Assembly: GCF_003583765.1 (NCBI RefSeq)
Contig: NZ_QXQA01000010.1
Coordinates: 169,879-233,878 of the forward strand
DNA length: 64,000 nt
Direction of reading: 5' to 3'
From: Paenibacillus nanensis
GTDB lineage: Bacteria > Bacillota > Bacilli > Paenibacillales > Paenibacillaceae
Made by a program: the position numbers and the translations under genes. This document shows, piece by piece, positions 18,581 through 26,652 of this stretch (the first letter of the stretch is position 1; every line of letters starts with the position of its first letter). Under the pieces are notes generated by a model. The model worked only from the letters and a program-made list of their open reading frames with translations, had not been told where the DNA came from and made no database searches.

Positions 18581-20014
18581 CTAGAACGCGAAATAGATGA
18601 ATGTGCTGGCTTCGCCGCGCATCAGCAGCATAAGCAGCAAGATCGCAACGGCCGCGTAGATTGCGCCTCGGATAACGGCAGGTATTCGAATCTCCCAAGC
18701 GAGCGAGAGGCGTTTGAAGTTTTTGACGATAATCGACTCCAGAATGTGCAGCAGATAAAGCCCGATAATAAGGGCGATCAGCAGGAGCTGCTCCTTTGTA
18801 ACCGTTACGCCGTGAATCAGCGTCATCTTCTTCAGCAAATAAACGGCGTCCGACCAGCTGTTTGCCCGGAAGAATACCCAGCCGATAACCGTCAGGTGGA
18901 AGAACACCGCGATCGAAACGACCTTGTAAAACCCGTTCTTCGTCAGCCGCTGCCAGCCCAGCTTGGCAAGTCCCTTGCCGTACATCCGATGAACCGCCGA
19001 CAGAATGCCGTGGTACAAGCCCCAAATAATGAAGGTCCAGGCGGCGCCGTGCCATAAGCCGGAAATCGTCATGGCCGCAATCAGGTTGAAGTATACCCGC
19101 CAATTCGCGACGCGCGAGCCGCCGAGCGGGATAAAGATATAATCGCGGATCCACTGCGACAGCGTAATATGCCATCTTCTCCAGAACTCTGCGGGATTCG
19201 AGCTTAAGTAAGGCGTTTTAAAGTTCAAATCAAGGCGGAGACCAAGCAGGAAGCCGATACCGACGGCCATCTCGCTGTACGCCGAGAAGTCGAAATAGAT
19301 TTGGAATGCGAACAGATAGGAGGCGATCCACGATTCTACGCCGCTTAACGTTTGCGCTTTGCTGAAATAATCGTTGACGTAAGGAGCGATCTGCTCGACG
19401 ATGACGACCTTTTTGATAAGCCCCAGCAATATAAAGGAGAGGCCCAGCTTAACACGCGGCGTGCGGAATCGGATGGCCTGAATAGCCCGCAATTGAGGCA
19501 GGAAGTCGTTGCCCCGAAGAATCGGCCCCGCTGCGGAATGCGCGAACAGCGAGATGAATACCCAGAACTCGAACAAGGAGCGGCTTGGCTTTAATTTGCC
19601 CTTGTAGACGTCCACCAGATACGCGATCAGCTGGAACGAATAGAACGAGATGCCGATCGGCAAAGCGATCGAGCGGTCATCGAACGCAGTTCCCTGCAGC
19701 GAGAATGTCAGACCGAGTATCCGCTCCACATTCTCGAGCAGGAACATCGAATATTTGAAGAACAGCAGATTGCCGAGCACGATGGTTAACCCTGCCGTTA
19801 AAGCAAGCCTGCCGCGCCGCCCTCCCAGTCCTTTGGAGATGAAATAGACGGATGCGACGATACAGAAAAACAACAGGAAGTAGCCTACGCCGGCATATGC
19901 GTAGAAGGCGGCGTTCGCAAGCGCGAGTACAAGCATTCTCCCGCGGGGGAATGCGTAATACAGAATGACGACGGCGACGAGAAACAGGAGAAATATCGGC
20001 GTATTAAATAGCAT
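18581..20014 (-). CDS. MBOAT family O-acyltransferase
   Basis: 477-residue polytopic membrane protein of the MBOAT family (AlgI/DltB/PatA-like). These transfer acyl groups, usually acetyl, across the membrane to polysaccharides or wall polymers. Many hydrophobic segments are visible. Family landmarks are LPIGISFYSFQ, NPAEFWRRWHITLSQWIRDYIFIPLGG and the catalytic-His region SGLWHGAAWTFIIWG. It starts 6 bases after the stop of the SGNH-type gene behind GGGGGAA, so the two form an operon. MBOAT plus SGNH partner is the standard layout of extracellular polysaccharide O-acetylation systems. The target glycan is unknown. Confidence 0.92.
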   Translation of the reverse strand: MLFNTPIFLLFLVAVVILYYAFPRGRMLVLALANAAFYAYAGVGYFLLFFCIVASVYFISKGLGGRRGRLALTAGLTIVLGNLLFFKYSMFLLENVERILGLTFSLQGTAFDDRSIALPIGISFYSFQLIAYLVDVYKGKLKPSRSLFEFWVFISLFAHSAAGPILRGNDFLPQLRAIQAIRFRTPRVKLGLSFILLGLIKKVVIVEQIAPYVNDYFSKAQTLSGVESWIASYLFAFQIYFDFSAYSEMAVGIGFLLGLRLDLNFKTPYLSSNPAEFWRRWHITLSQWIRDYIFIPLGGSRVANWRVYFNLIAAMTISGLWHGAAWTFIIWGLYHGILSAVHRMYGKGLAKLGWQRLTKNGFYKVVSIAVFFHLTVIGWVFFRANSWSDAVYLLKKMTLIHGVTVTKEQLLLIALIIGLYLLHILESIIVKNFKRLSLAWEIRIPAVIRGAIYAAVAILLLMLLMRGEASTFIYFAF

Positions 20015-20020
20015 AGCTGC

Positions 20021-21181
20021 TTATTCCCCCTTACCCGTCCACGTTTGCCATATGAACCCGGCAAGCTCCTCGTTGCCTTCTTTCGTCAAATGGACATGGT
20101 CCGTAAAGTGATCGGGCTGGATGAGATCCTGCATCATGAGATGCGGAACCTTCTTGCTTGTAAAATAATCTTCGATTTTAGCCATATTTTCGATATACCC
20201 CGGGTTTGTCACTTCTTTTTTGGACAATTCGCCGTTCCCTCCGGATACGAAGACGAGGAGGCGTTTGCCTTCTTGGTGCTCGATAATCTTGTTCATAAAA
20301 TAGACGCCCCAGTTGCTCTCGCTCATATCAAACGGCGCGGGGTCAAAAAAACTCAAATATTGCGGATCGGTCAGCCAGCTTTCCGCAAATTGCTTCTGGT
20401 TCCATGGCCGCGGATCGCCTAGCAGGTCGGTGCCGGCCTTTTTCTGCTCCAGGTAAGCGGGAATGACCTCTTTGTATTTGACGACCGGGATGCTGCGGAA
20501 CAGCGTATCGATCATGTTTTCCTCGAAACGGTCCCAGCCGGTAACATACTCATATTGGTTCTGCTGAAGATGCGGCAGCACGTCGGCGAACGCTTCCGGG
20601 TCCTGCTCCCTTAAAAAGTCGCCCAGCCAGAACACCTGTCGTGGCCCCGGCTTCGGCTCAACGAACGCGGAGTAGGACAAGCCGATAAACACATTGTCCG
20701 TCTTAATGCCGTGATCCTCCAGCATGAGGAGCAGCGTATACGCGTCGCCGGCCATAATCGACGGAGCGGACAAGTTAAAGACGGCCTGCAGAGGCTCCGT
20801 TTCCGAAGCAGCGGCTTGATCGGACAAATAGCGGCCCAAGGAATGCTCGGAGCTTTCGTTCGTTCCCCAGGCTACCGAGTTTCCAATCAGTATGGCGTAG
20901 TCGGTGAGCTTGTCTCGCTTGATTGTTTTGGCTATTTCTTCAATAACGACTTCAATCATGCTTTGGTCTTCCAGGAACATGTTGTAGTTGAGGCGGTGCT
21001 TATACACGGTGTTCAAATTTACATAGTAACTGACAGCGATCTGCGCAAGGACAAAAAACAAAACGGCAAATGCGATCCCGTAGAGCCCGTATCTCTTCTT
21101 GCGAATGATGCGGTAGGAGAGACGGCTCTTGTTCGAGTCGGTTGCCGGCGCGTGAGTGGATGATGACGAATTCCTAATCAT
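20021..21181 (-). CDS. SGNH/AlgJ-like membrane-anchored acetylation partner
   Basis: 386-residue protein with a basic N-terminus, one transmembrane helix (GIAFAVLFFVLAQIAVSYYV, about 33-52) and an extracytoplasmic SGNH-like domain. GNSVAWG at about residue 100 is in the GDS block position and DHFTDHVHL near the C-terminus supplies the Asp-x-x-His pair. It likely takes the acyl group from the neighbouring MBOAT protein and places it on an exported polymer. The Shine-Dalgarno (AAAGGGG) is rather far from the ATG, so the start is less certain than the rest. Confidence 0.78.
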   Translation of the reverse strand: MIRNSSSSTHAPATDSNKSRLSYRIIRKKRYGLYGIAFAVLFFVLAQIAVSYYVNLNTVYKHRLNYNMFLEDQSMIEVVIEEIAKTIKRDKLTDYAILIGNSVAWGTNESSEHSLGRYLSDQAAASETEPLQAVFNLSAPSIMAGDAYTLLLMLEDHGIKTDNVFIGLSYSAFVEPKPGPRQVFWLGDFLREQDPEAFADVLPHLQQNQYEYVTGWDRFEENMIDTLFRSIPVVKYKEVIPAYLEQKKAGTDLLGDPRPWNQKQFAESWLTDPQYLSFFDPAPFDMSESNWGVYFMNKIIEHQEGKRLLVFVSGGNGELSKKEVTNPGYIENMAKIEDYFTSKKVPHLMMQDLIQPDHFTDHVHLTKEGNEELAGFIWQTWTGKGE

Positions 21182-21277
21182 GATGGATACAATGAACCCC
21201 TTTTACCGGTATTCTAACAAAAATATATTATCACAATCGCCAAGGGATTGTACCGTTTTTTCGAATCTGCGCATAAA

Positions 21278-21310
21278 GAAAGGCCGTCCAGAAAATCTGG
21301 CGGCCTAAAG
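21278..21310 (-). terminator. Terminator of the poly-Asp protein gene
   Basis: AGGCCG-T-CCAGA pairs with TCTGG-CGGCCT around a short AT loop, followed on the minus strand by TTTCTTT. Confidence 0.75.
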
Positions 21311-21328
21311 CTGCGAATACATGCGGGT

Positions 21329-21670
21329 CTAATCTTCGTCCTCGTCCTCGTCGTCGTAATCCTCATCGTCATCGTCATCATTCAGAAATTCAGAAAAGTC
21401 ATCGTCGTCGTCATCATCGTCATCGTCATCGTCATCCGCTGCTACCGAGGCTTCGTCATCCTCATCTTCGTCTTCGTCGTCCTCCTCGGCTACAACAAAT
21501 TGCACTTCCGCGACGTCATCCCACTCCACGGATTTCAGAACCTTTTTCATAGCCCCTTTGCTTCCGTCTTCCAGCGAAAAAGACTCAGTGCTGCCGTTTT
21601 CGTACTCCACGACGAGCTCCGAAACCTCTTTCGACTTTAAAATGCGCTTCACTTGTTTTAGAATAGACAA
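21329..21670 (-). CDS. Acidic protein with a poly-Asp/Glu tail
   Basis: 113 residues in two parts. Residues 1-60 form a small domain (MSILKQVKRILKSKEVSEL, then ENGSTESFSLEDG and VLKSVEWDDVAEVQFVV). Residues 61-113 are almost only Asp and Glu with a run of thirteen Asp. Acidic tails of this kind may bind cations or basic partners, but I cannot assign a function. The codons are near-perfect GAT/GAC triplets, so the tract could expand or contract by slippage. It is followed by its own terminator, so it appears monocistronic. Confidence 0.7.
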   Translation of the reverse strand: MSILKQVKRILKSKEVSELVVEYENGSTESFSLEDGSKGAMKKVLKSVEWDDVAEVQFVVAEEDDEDEDEDDEASVAADDDDDDDDDDDDDFSEFLNDDDDDEDYDDEDEDED

Positions 21671-21815
21671 GATCCAATCCCTCCACCTGATGGCTTATTT
21701 TTAAAGCTTGTATATTGTATAAAAGGCGCACCGTGTTGGCGTGGGTAGATGAAGCAGGATAAGAGCAGATTTCAACTAGATTTCGTTCTTTCAAAAAAAA
21801 GTTTATAATACTGTA

Positions 21816-21846
21816 TTGACTCTCACGTTGCGTGATACGTTATAGA
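21816..21846 (+). promoter_or_regulatory. MerR-type promoter with 19-bp spacer and dyad
   Basis: TTGACT (21816-21821) and TATAGA (21841-21846) are 19 bp apart, the stretched spacing typical of promoters activated by MerR-family proteins. The dyad TCACG-TTG-CGTGA (21823-21835) sits inside the spacer. It closely resembles the operators of the TipAL/Mta branch. It lies 140 bases before the stand-alone TipAS-like gene. Confidence 0.82.
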
Positions 21847-21985
21847 AAAGGTTCGTGGGAGACGAGAGCGCTACATAAAGGTGAAGGAAGCTGCGACATG
21901 AATCGGGAACGAAGCGCGGGAGTCCCGCATTATTCCTGATTACACGCCGGATTCCGGCTGCCGTCACGCAAGAGGAGGGGCTACA

Positions 21986-22396
21986 ATGGCAAATAAAAAG
22001 AAATCCAAAGTCATTCGTTTAGGCAACAAACCTACCGAGAAAGAAGCGAGCAATCTTTGGAGCGGGAAAAAGTTCGAAGAGTCAAGTGCCAAGGTAAATG
22101 CGCTTTTGAAGGAAAATCAAGTTTGGAACTTGGAGGACGAGCTTGAAGTTCTGTATCAGCGGCTAGCCAACTTGCGGCACAGCGATCCGACTTCGCCAGA
22201 GGCGCAAAAGGCCATCGGCGAGTGGTATAAGATGCTTCAGCGCATGGGCAATTACTCGATGGAAGCGTTTAAGATTCTCGGTCAGACCTACGTGACTGAC
22301 CCGCGCTTCAAGGCGACCTTTGACGAATACGGCGAAGGCCTGGCCGTCTTCATGCGCGACGCGATGGCCTACTTCGCGGACAACGCGAAGAAGTAG
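21986..22396 (+). CDS. Stand-alone TipAS antibiotic-recognition domain protein
   Basis: 136-residue soluble protein that matches the TipAS domain: a basic N-terminus, then LEVLYQRLANLRHSDPTSPEAQKA, WYKMLQRMGNYSMEAFKILGQTYVTDPRF and YGEGLAVFMRDAMAYF. TipAS folds into a globin-like bundle that traps thiopeptides or other hydrophobic drugs. Normally it is the C-terminal half of a MerR activator (TipAL, Mta). Here no MerR helix-turn-helix is encoded upstream, yet the promoter has MerR-type architecture. It therefore resembles the short TipAS product of Streptomyces, which sequesters drug. An AGAGGAGG site sets the ATG. The regulator would have to be elsewhere in the genome. Confidence 0.8.
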   Translation: MANKKKSKVIRLGNKPTEKEASNLWSGKKFEESSAKVNALLKENQVWNLEDELEVLYQRLANLRHSDPTSPEAQKAIGEWYKMLQRMGNYSMEAFKILGQTYVTDPRFKATFDEYGEGLAVFMRDAMAYFADNAKK

Positions 22397-22441
22397 CGCG
22401 CTCGCTCTCGACGCTCGGGGCGAGCCGCAGAGGCCGCCTCA

Positions 22442-22545
22442 ATGGCGAGAAGCGCCATTGGAGCGCCAGAGAGAGCCGCAGGAGCGGCTCATGGCGAGTG
22501 GCGTCATTGGAGCGCGAGAGCTCGCTGCAGAGGCGCCGACGAAAG
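22442..22545. repeat. Short imperfect direct repeat, GC-rich
   Basis: A segment beginning ATGGCGAG, then CATTGGAGCGC and AGAG, occurs twice 49 bp apart (from 22442 and 22491) after the TipAS-like gene. It also contains small internal palindromes (GAGCCGC/GCGGCTC). It is not the same sequence as the 51-bp repeat but has a similar period. Confidence 0.5.
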
Positions 22546-22614
22546 GGCAGGTTCTTCCTTGCGCGCCTCGCAAACAGCAAAATGAGGGCTGCCCTCATCT
22601 TACTTTAAAAAAGC

Positions 22615-22681
22615 AAAAAGAAACCGTCCGTACAGCAAGGAAGGCACTGCATCCATTGCGTAAGGTTCGGTTTCTTTTTCT
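22615..22681. terminator. Bidirectional terminator, long-loop hairpin
   Basis: AAAAAGAAACCG (22615-22626) pairs with CGGTTTCTTTTT (22668-22679) around a 41-base loop, with T-rich sequence on both outer sides. It lies between the convergent TipAS-like and TerB-like genes. Confidence 0.65.
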
Positions 22682-22694
22682 TGTTCCAGCTAAA

Positions 22695-23117
22695 CTAGAC
22701 TCGCTCGCTGGACGTGCTTAGAATCAGCTTCATGCCTTCAACCATCAGCTTGTTCACCTGCTCGGCCCAGTCCTTGAACTTGTTAAAGCCTGCTTCGTCA
22801 AGGCCGAACAGCCGGCGCACTTCATCGGCGATTTGGATCTCCGCGTCGAAATAACTGCCGTCCGCCAGAATGAGCAGCAGCATTTCCGCCAAGAAAATAT
22901 GCTTAAGCCTCTCGTCCTTCAAGTTGCCGACCAATTCAGCCGTCGTAAGCTGTGAGCTTGCGCCTGGCTCCCACTTTTCAATGCCAAGCTCATGCATCCA
23001 GCTTTGAATCATATTCCGTTCATTGCGGTTCACGAACCCGTCCGATTTCGAGATGCGGTGCGCAAGCTCGAGGAAAGCTTCCTTATGCGCGCGTTCTTCT
23101 ATAAAATGCAAAAACAA
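22695..23117 (-). CDS. TerB-like domain protein
   Basis: 140-residue helical protein resembling TerB/DjlA-type domains: a first helix with HKEAFLELAHRISKSDGFVNRNERNMI, an acidic loop and a second repeat, LILADGSYFDAEIQIADEVRRLFGL. The paired ADG/SDG plus acidic-residue pattern is typical of this fold, which has been linked to tellurite resistance and membrane stress, often with metal binding. The frame reaches 23141, but AAGGAG lies 9 bases before the TTG at 23117, giving the start MFLHFIEERAHK. It has its own promoter with a palindromic operator. Confidence 0.75.
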   Translation of the reverse strand: MFLHFIEERAHKEAFLELAHRISKSDGFVNRNERNMIQSWMHELGIEKWEPGASSQLTTAELVGNLKDERLKHIFLAEMLLLILADGSYFDAEIQIADEVRRLFGLDEAGFNKFKDWAEQVNKLMVEGMKLILSTSSERV

Positions 23118-23153
23118 TAGCGTACACTCCTTTTCAAACAATCAGGTTCAATG

Positions 23154-23171
23154 CTGTCCAAGCTTGGACAG
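23154..23171. promoter_or_regulatory. Perfect 18-bp palindromic operator candidate
   Basis: CTGTCCAAG followed by its exact complement CTTGGACAG lies directly downstream of the predicted start point of the TerB-like gene. No T-run follows, so a terminator is unlikely. The position fits a repressor site. The regulator is unknown. Confidence 0.65.
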
Positions 23172-23183
23172 GAAGATATGTAC

Positions 23184-23212
23184 AGTGTAGTAAAGTATGA
23201 AGCGAAATTCAA
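23184..23212 (-). promoter_or_regulatory. Promoter of the TerB-like gene
   Basis: On the minus strand TTGAAT (23207-23212) and TACACT (23184-23189) are 17 bases apart. The predicted start is near 23177, about 60 bases before the TTG start codon. Confidence 0.7.
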
Positions 23213-23236
23213 TCGGCAGCTAAGGCAAGCGGTTCG

Positions 23237-24196
23237 TCAGCGTCTAGGATCGGGCGTTATCGTTGTAGCCGGAAGACCGAGCGCTTTGAGCGCGAGCAGC
23301 ACGGAGCCGGCGACGGGCTCAAGCTCGGGAGGCGTCACGATATACCGTTTATTCCGGCCGTCCGCCAATAGCTTCGTCAAGGTGCGGGACAGATAAGGGC
23401 TGGATATAACGCTGCCGATTAAAGCAACCTGCACGTCATCGCTATCAAATCCCGCCGCGATCAGCTCGATCCCCGTCTTCAGCTGCGCAGCCGCGCGGTT
23501 AAGGACTAGGGTCGCGATGGAGCTTCCGTGCTCCGCCGCTTCGGTTACATAGGGAGCGAACTGGCCGAACCGCTTATCCCGCTCTCTGCGGTCGCTGTGA
23601 AAGCCCTGCCGGGCAAGCTCCGCCAGCTGTTCCAGGCTCCCGGCTTCAAAATGCCGCAGCATAGCGAGGAGCAGGCTTCCGTCGGACACATCCCGATTAC
23701 CCGCGAGCGCTTCAAAAACGGCATCATAAGCGATGAACCGAGCGGCGCTGGCGGCGTAATGGTGGAAGTCGTAGTTCCGAATTTGCCGGCCTGCTTCGGT
23801 AATGCCCAGAATGATGGAGCCGGTCCCCGAGATCGCGACAATACCCGGCCTCGCCAGCAGTGCCCCGGCATGCGCGGATACCGCGTCATTGACATGCAGC
23901 TTAGGGCAGGAGAGACCGGGGACATCCGTCAGCTCCGCGATCCACGTCAAATCCTCTGGATTATCGTAGCCTGCAATGCCTGCCGCTACTTGCCGCACAT
24001 CTTCTACTCGCCGTCCTGCCGAATCAAGAGCATCGAGGATGGCTTGCTGTACATTTTGCGCGGCGTTTCTGTCCTTGTGATAGGAAGCTGCGCCACTTCC
24101 TTCAAGATAGGCGAGCTGGTTGCCGGACAAATCGCATACCATCACGCGAGTATGCGTGCCGCCGCCGTCAATCCCAATGACTACGGATGAATCCAT
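23237..24196 (-). CDS. N-acetylglucosamine kinase-like protein (BadF/BadG/BcrA/BcrD family)
   Basis: 319-residue member of the ASKHA ATPase superfamily with VIGIDGGGTHTRVMVCDLSG (phosphate 1), NDAVSAHAGAL, GIVAISGTGSIILG (phosphate 2) and LIGSVISSPYL. Proteins of this size and pattern in Firmicutes are mostly annotated as N-acetylglucosamine kinases acting on amino sugars recovered from wall or chitin. That would complement the cytoplasmic GH20 hexosaminidase in this window, though the genes are 17 kb apart. The site AAGAGGTG precedes the ATG. Substrate is inferred from family only. Confidence 0.8.
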   Translation of the reverse strand: MDSSVVIGIDGGGTHTRVMVCDLSGNQLAYLEGSGAASYHKDRNAAQNVQQAILDALDSAGRRVEDVRQVAAGIAGYDNPEDLTWIAELTDVPGLSCPKLHVNDAVSAHAGALLARPGIVAISGTGSIILGITEAGRQIRNYDFHHYAASAARFIAYDAVFEALAGNRDVSDGSLLLAMLRHFEAGSLEQLAELARQGFHSDRRERDKRFGQFAPYVTEAAEHGSSIATLVLNRAAAQLKTGIELIAAGFDSDDVQVALIGSVISSPYLSRTLTKLLADGRNKRYIVTPPELEPVAGSVLLALKALGLPATTITPDPRR

Positions 24197-24293
24197 TCGA
24201 TTTTACACCTCTTATCCGCTCGAGTATGATGATAATAATACCATATGACTGGAAGCATCTGGACAAATTATAGAGATAGACGGAGGAAACCTT

Positions 24294-25403
24294 ATGGATG
24301 TTGCTTTAACCATACTCGGCATTATCGTTCTAATCGTTATTGCCGTTCCGCTTGTGCAGCGAGCGGTCCCCTCATTTGGCGGGCGCGTCTCCAAGGAGCG
24401 GCGCAAGCAGTTTGAGACTTTGCCGCATTATAAGGGTGGAAGGTTCCATTACCCGGTCCCGACCAAGATGAACACAAGCATCAAAGACATGTTCCCTGTC
24501 GCATGGGAATTTATAAAAGGCAGCCCGAGCCGTAAAGCGCCGTCTCTCCTGCCGATGGTTGAATTAACCCGCGAGGACTTTAAGCGTCCGTCCGATCCCC
24601 GGGTCATTTGGTTCGGCCATTCCGCGGCGCTGCTTCAAATGAGCGGCCTGACGATTTTATTCGATCCGATGTTCGGCATCGCGCCATCGCCTGTTCCGTT
24701 TATTGGAGGGAAGCGCTTCGGCGGGAAGCTGCCGATGAAGCTGGAGGACCTGCCGCAAATCGACTACGTCATTTTATCGCATGATCATTATGACCACTTG
24801 GATTACAGCTCTGTTCGAGCGCTGAAGGGCAAGGTTGGCCATTTCTTCGTCCCGCTCGGCGTCAGCGTTCATCTTATACGCTGGGGCGTTGAGCCGGAGC
24901 GAATAACGGAGATGGATTGGTGGGAGGAGCGCGACCTGAACGGCTTGAAGCTCGCCTGTACGCCGTCGCGTCATTTCTCCGGAAGAGGCACTGGCGATCG
25001 GGACAGCACCTTGTGGTGCTCTTGGGTTCTTCACGGCCATTCCGCGCGGGTGTATTTTTGCGGTGACAGCGGATACGGGCCGCATTTTAAGGAGATTGGA
25101 GAACGTTACGGTCCTTTCGACCTGACGATGATGGAATGCGGGCAGTACGATGAGAGATGGGCGGCCATTCATATGCTGCCGGAGCAGACGGTGCAGGCCC
25201 ATAAGGATGTCAAAGGCGATGTGCTCATTCCGATCCATTGGGGAGGCTTTACGCTTGCGCTCCATGATTGGAACGACCCTCCGGAGCGGGCGGCCAAGGA
25301 GGCCGAGCGGCGAGGCGTACGTATGGCGACGCCTCTGATCGGAGAGAGCGTGACGATTGGAGGCAGCACCATTCCCAAATCCAAATGGTGGCGTTTGACC
25401 TAG
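24294..25403 (+). CDS. Membrane-anchored MBL-fold metallohydrolase
   Basis: 369-residue protein with an N-terminal hydrophobic helix (ALTILGIIVLIVIAVPLVQ) and a metallo-beta-lactamase-fold domain. The metal ligands are clear: LSHDHYDHLD (HxHxDH, near 163), SRHFSGRG, FCGDSGYG and the last His in IPIHWGGF. The VIWFGHSAALLQMSG and DPMFGIAPSPVPF segments place it with the N-acylphosphatidylethanolamine phospholipase D / UlaG-like group, so a phospholipid or phosphodiester substrate is plausible but unproven. A GGAGGAAA site sets the ATG. It is the first + gene after the divergent sugar kinase and ends at a terminator. Confidence 0.85.
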   Translation: MDVALTILGIIVLIVIAVPLVQRAVPSFGGRVSKERRKQFETLPHYKGGRFHYPVPTKMNTSIKDMFPVAWEFIKGSPSRKAPSLLPMVELTREDFKRPSDPRVIWFGHSAALLQMSGLTILFDPMFGIAPSPVPFIGGKRFGGKLPMKLEDLPQIDYVILSHDHYDHLDYSSVRALKGKVGHFFVPLGVSVHLIRWGVEPERITEMDWWEERDLNGLKLACTPSRHFSGRGTGDRDSTLWCSWVLHGHSARVYFCGDSGYGPHFKEIGERYGPFDLTMMECGQYDERWAAIHMLPEQTVQAHKDVKGDVLIPIHWGGFTLALHDWNDPPERAAKEAERRGVRMATPLIGESVTIGGSTIPKSKWWRLT

Positions 25404-25455
25404 CGGGAGGAAAGCTGGCCAATCGGCAAAGAATACGATACGAATGACGAAGCAT

Positions 25456-25492
25456 GCACTTGTCTCTTTTCGGAGGCGAGTGCTTTTTTTTA
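25456..25492 (+). terminator. Terminator of the MBL-fold gene
   Basis: GCACTTGTCTC pairs with GAGGCGAGTGC (two G-U wobbles), followed by eight T residues. Confidence 0.88.
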
Positions 25493-25500
25493 TAAAGAAA

Positions 25501-25516
25501 ATTAACGAAAGTTAAT
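25501..25516. promoter_or_regulatory. Small palindrome before the GNAT-peptide operon
   Basis: ATTAAC-GAAA-GTTAAT lies 30 bases before the first GNAT-like gene. It could be an operator or a stem in the leader. It is short, so chance is possible. Confidence 0.4.
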
Positions 25517-25545
25517 AGGCGGTAAGAACGAGATGGAGTAAGATG

Positions 25546-26100
25546 ATGGAAATCTTTATGAGGGGCTTTCGTACTATGAATGAATCCTTTGCCGTATGCG
25601 CCAGCATGATGTACCAGCGGAAGTATATCGATTTTTTGCTGGCGAACTACGAAGCGTTGAATATGCCATATTCCTTTTCCGTTGCATTCAGTTTTTTGGC
25701 AAGTCCAATCTTGATGGAAAGAGAATGCTTTTTATGTCTGAATGACGACGGCGAGGCGGTGGGAGCGTTCGGCTATATTCATGGGACTGGGGAGCGCAAC
25801 TATGAGGACCGCCATATCGTGCAGCTGCAAGTAGCTTATCTCGACAACAAACACCGGCGGACAACCTTGTTTCTTCGGGGATTGCAATATCTGGCCGAGC
25901 ATCTCCGCTGGCTTGAGGATGAGGTGAGCGAGCTTGTGTTTTGGACAAAGCCCGATGACTACACCATGCGTCTGTTCGATAAGTTTGCCGGTCGGACAAG
26001 CGATCCGGGAACGGCTTCCGGGAATTTGCTGGCCTACCGAGTGACGGTGTCGGAGCTTAACGCATACTTAGCCAAGTTCTCGCGCAGAGTACCGGCGTAA
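25546..26100 (+). CDS. GNAT-like protein A
   Basis: About 184 residues, soluble. The central part has a degenerate GNAT acyl-CoA-binding pattern (VAYLDNKHRRTTLFLRGLQYL, in the position of motif A) after a beta-hairpin (ECFLCLNDDGEAVGAFGYIHG). It aligns by eye with the product of the next gene: HRRTTLFLRG against YRSSRVFYRG, and RLFDKFAGR against RLYGKFAKR. Tandem ATGs occur at 25543 and 25546; GGAG spacing favours the second. ATG 25576, behind AGGGG, would give an N-terminus matching the paralogue and is also possible. It is the first of three genes ending with a 40-residue peptide. The classical R-x-x-G-x-G/A is not intact, so catalysis is uncertain. Confidence 0.75.
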   Translation: MEIFMRGFRTMNESFAVCASMMYQRKYIDFLLANYEALNMPYSFSVAFSFLASPILMERECFLCLNDDGEAVGAFGYIHGTGERNYEDRHIVQLQVAYLDNKHRRTTLFLRGLQYLAEHLRWLEDEVSELVFWTKPDDYTMRLFDKFAGRTSDPGTASGNLLAYRVTVSELNAYLAKFSRRVPA

Positions 26101-26123
26101 TCGGCTCGGAGGAGGAATATGAA

Positions 26124-26618
26124 ATGAATCGGCTTTACGCCAAACCGTGCGATCTGGATAAGGATTATGCGAGGTTCGCCCGATTTTTTATCGCGCATTG
26201 CAATCAATTTCATCCCAAATACAATCTATACGATGCAATCGCCCACATCATAACCTCTGTTCCCGGCAGCCGGTTGATGCTGTTCGATGACGAGCGGGGC
26301 GAACTGGCGGGTTACGTGCATTACCGCTACGACGAAAGCGGGACGACCGTATTCATTGATTCGACCATTCTCATCTCCGCCTACCGCAGCAGCCGCGTGT
26401 TTTATCGGGGCTTCTGCGAAGTGATCCGCCAAGTGATGCTGGAGAGCGGCGGCGTACGGGTTGTCCGGTTTCACGCGCTTGGCGATCAAGCGTATTTGAA
26501 TAGACTGTACGGGAAGTTTGCGAAACGAATAGGCGAGCTTGAGAGCGAGCGCGGCCAAGAAGTTGTCTATGAGACCGATTTCGAAGCGCTTCTCGGCTAT
26601 TTGAGATTGCGGGCGTAA
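26124..26618 (+). CDS. GNAT-like protein B, paralogue of A
   Basis: 164-residue soluble protein with a GNAT-like layout: a helical N-terminal half (DYARFARFFIAHCNQFHPKYN), a beta-hairpin (LMLFDDERGELAGYVHYRYDES), the strand-helix core VFIDSTILISAYRSSRVFYRGF, and a C-terminal part with RLYGKFAKRIGE. It shares the same fold order and several fixed residues with the preceding product. A strong GGAGGAGG site lies 23 bases after the previous stop. The two probably form a heteromer or act in sequence on one substrate. The family is not one I can name. LuxI-type and RiPP-modifying acyltransferases share this fold, but that link is only structural analogy. Confidence 0.75.
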   Translation: MNRLYAKPCDLDKDYARFARFFIAHCNQFHPKYNLYDAIAHIITSVPGSRLMLFDDERGELAGYVHYRYDESGTTVFIDSTILISAYRSSRVFYRGFCEVIRQVMLESGGVRVVRFHALGDQAYLNRLYGKFAKRIGELESERGQEVVYETDFEALLGYLRLRA

Positions 26619-26652
26619 AGCGGAAATTAGACTTTGAAAGGGAGGTGAATCC

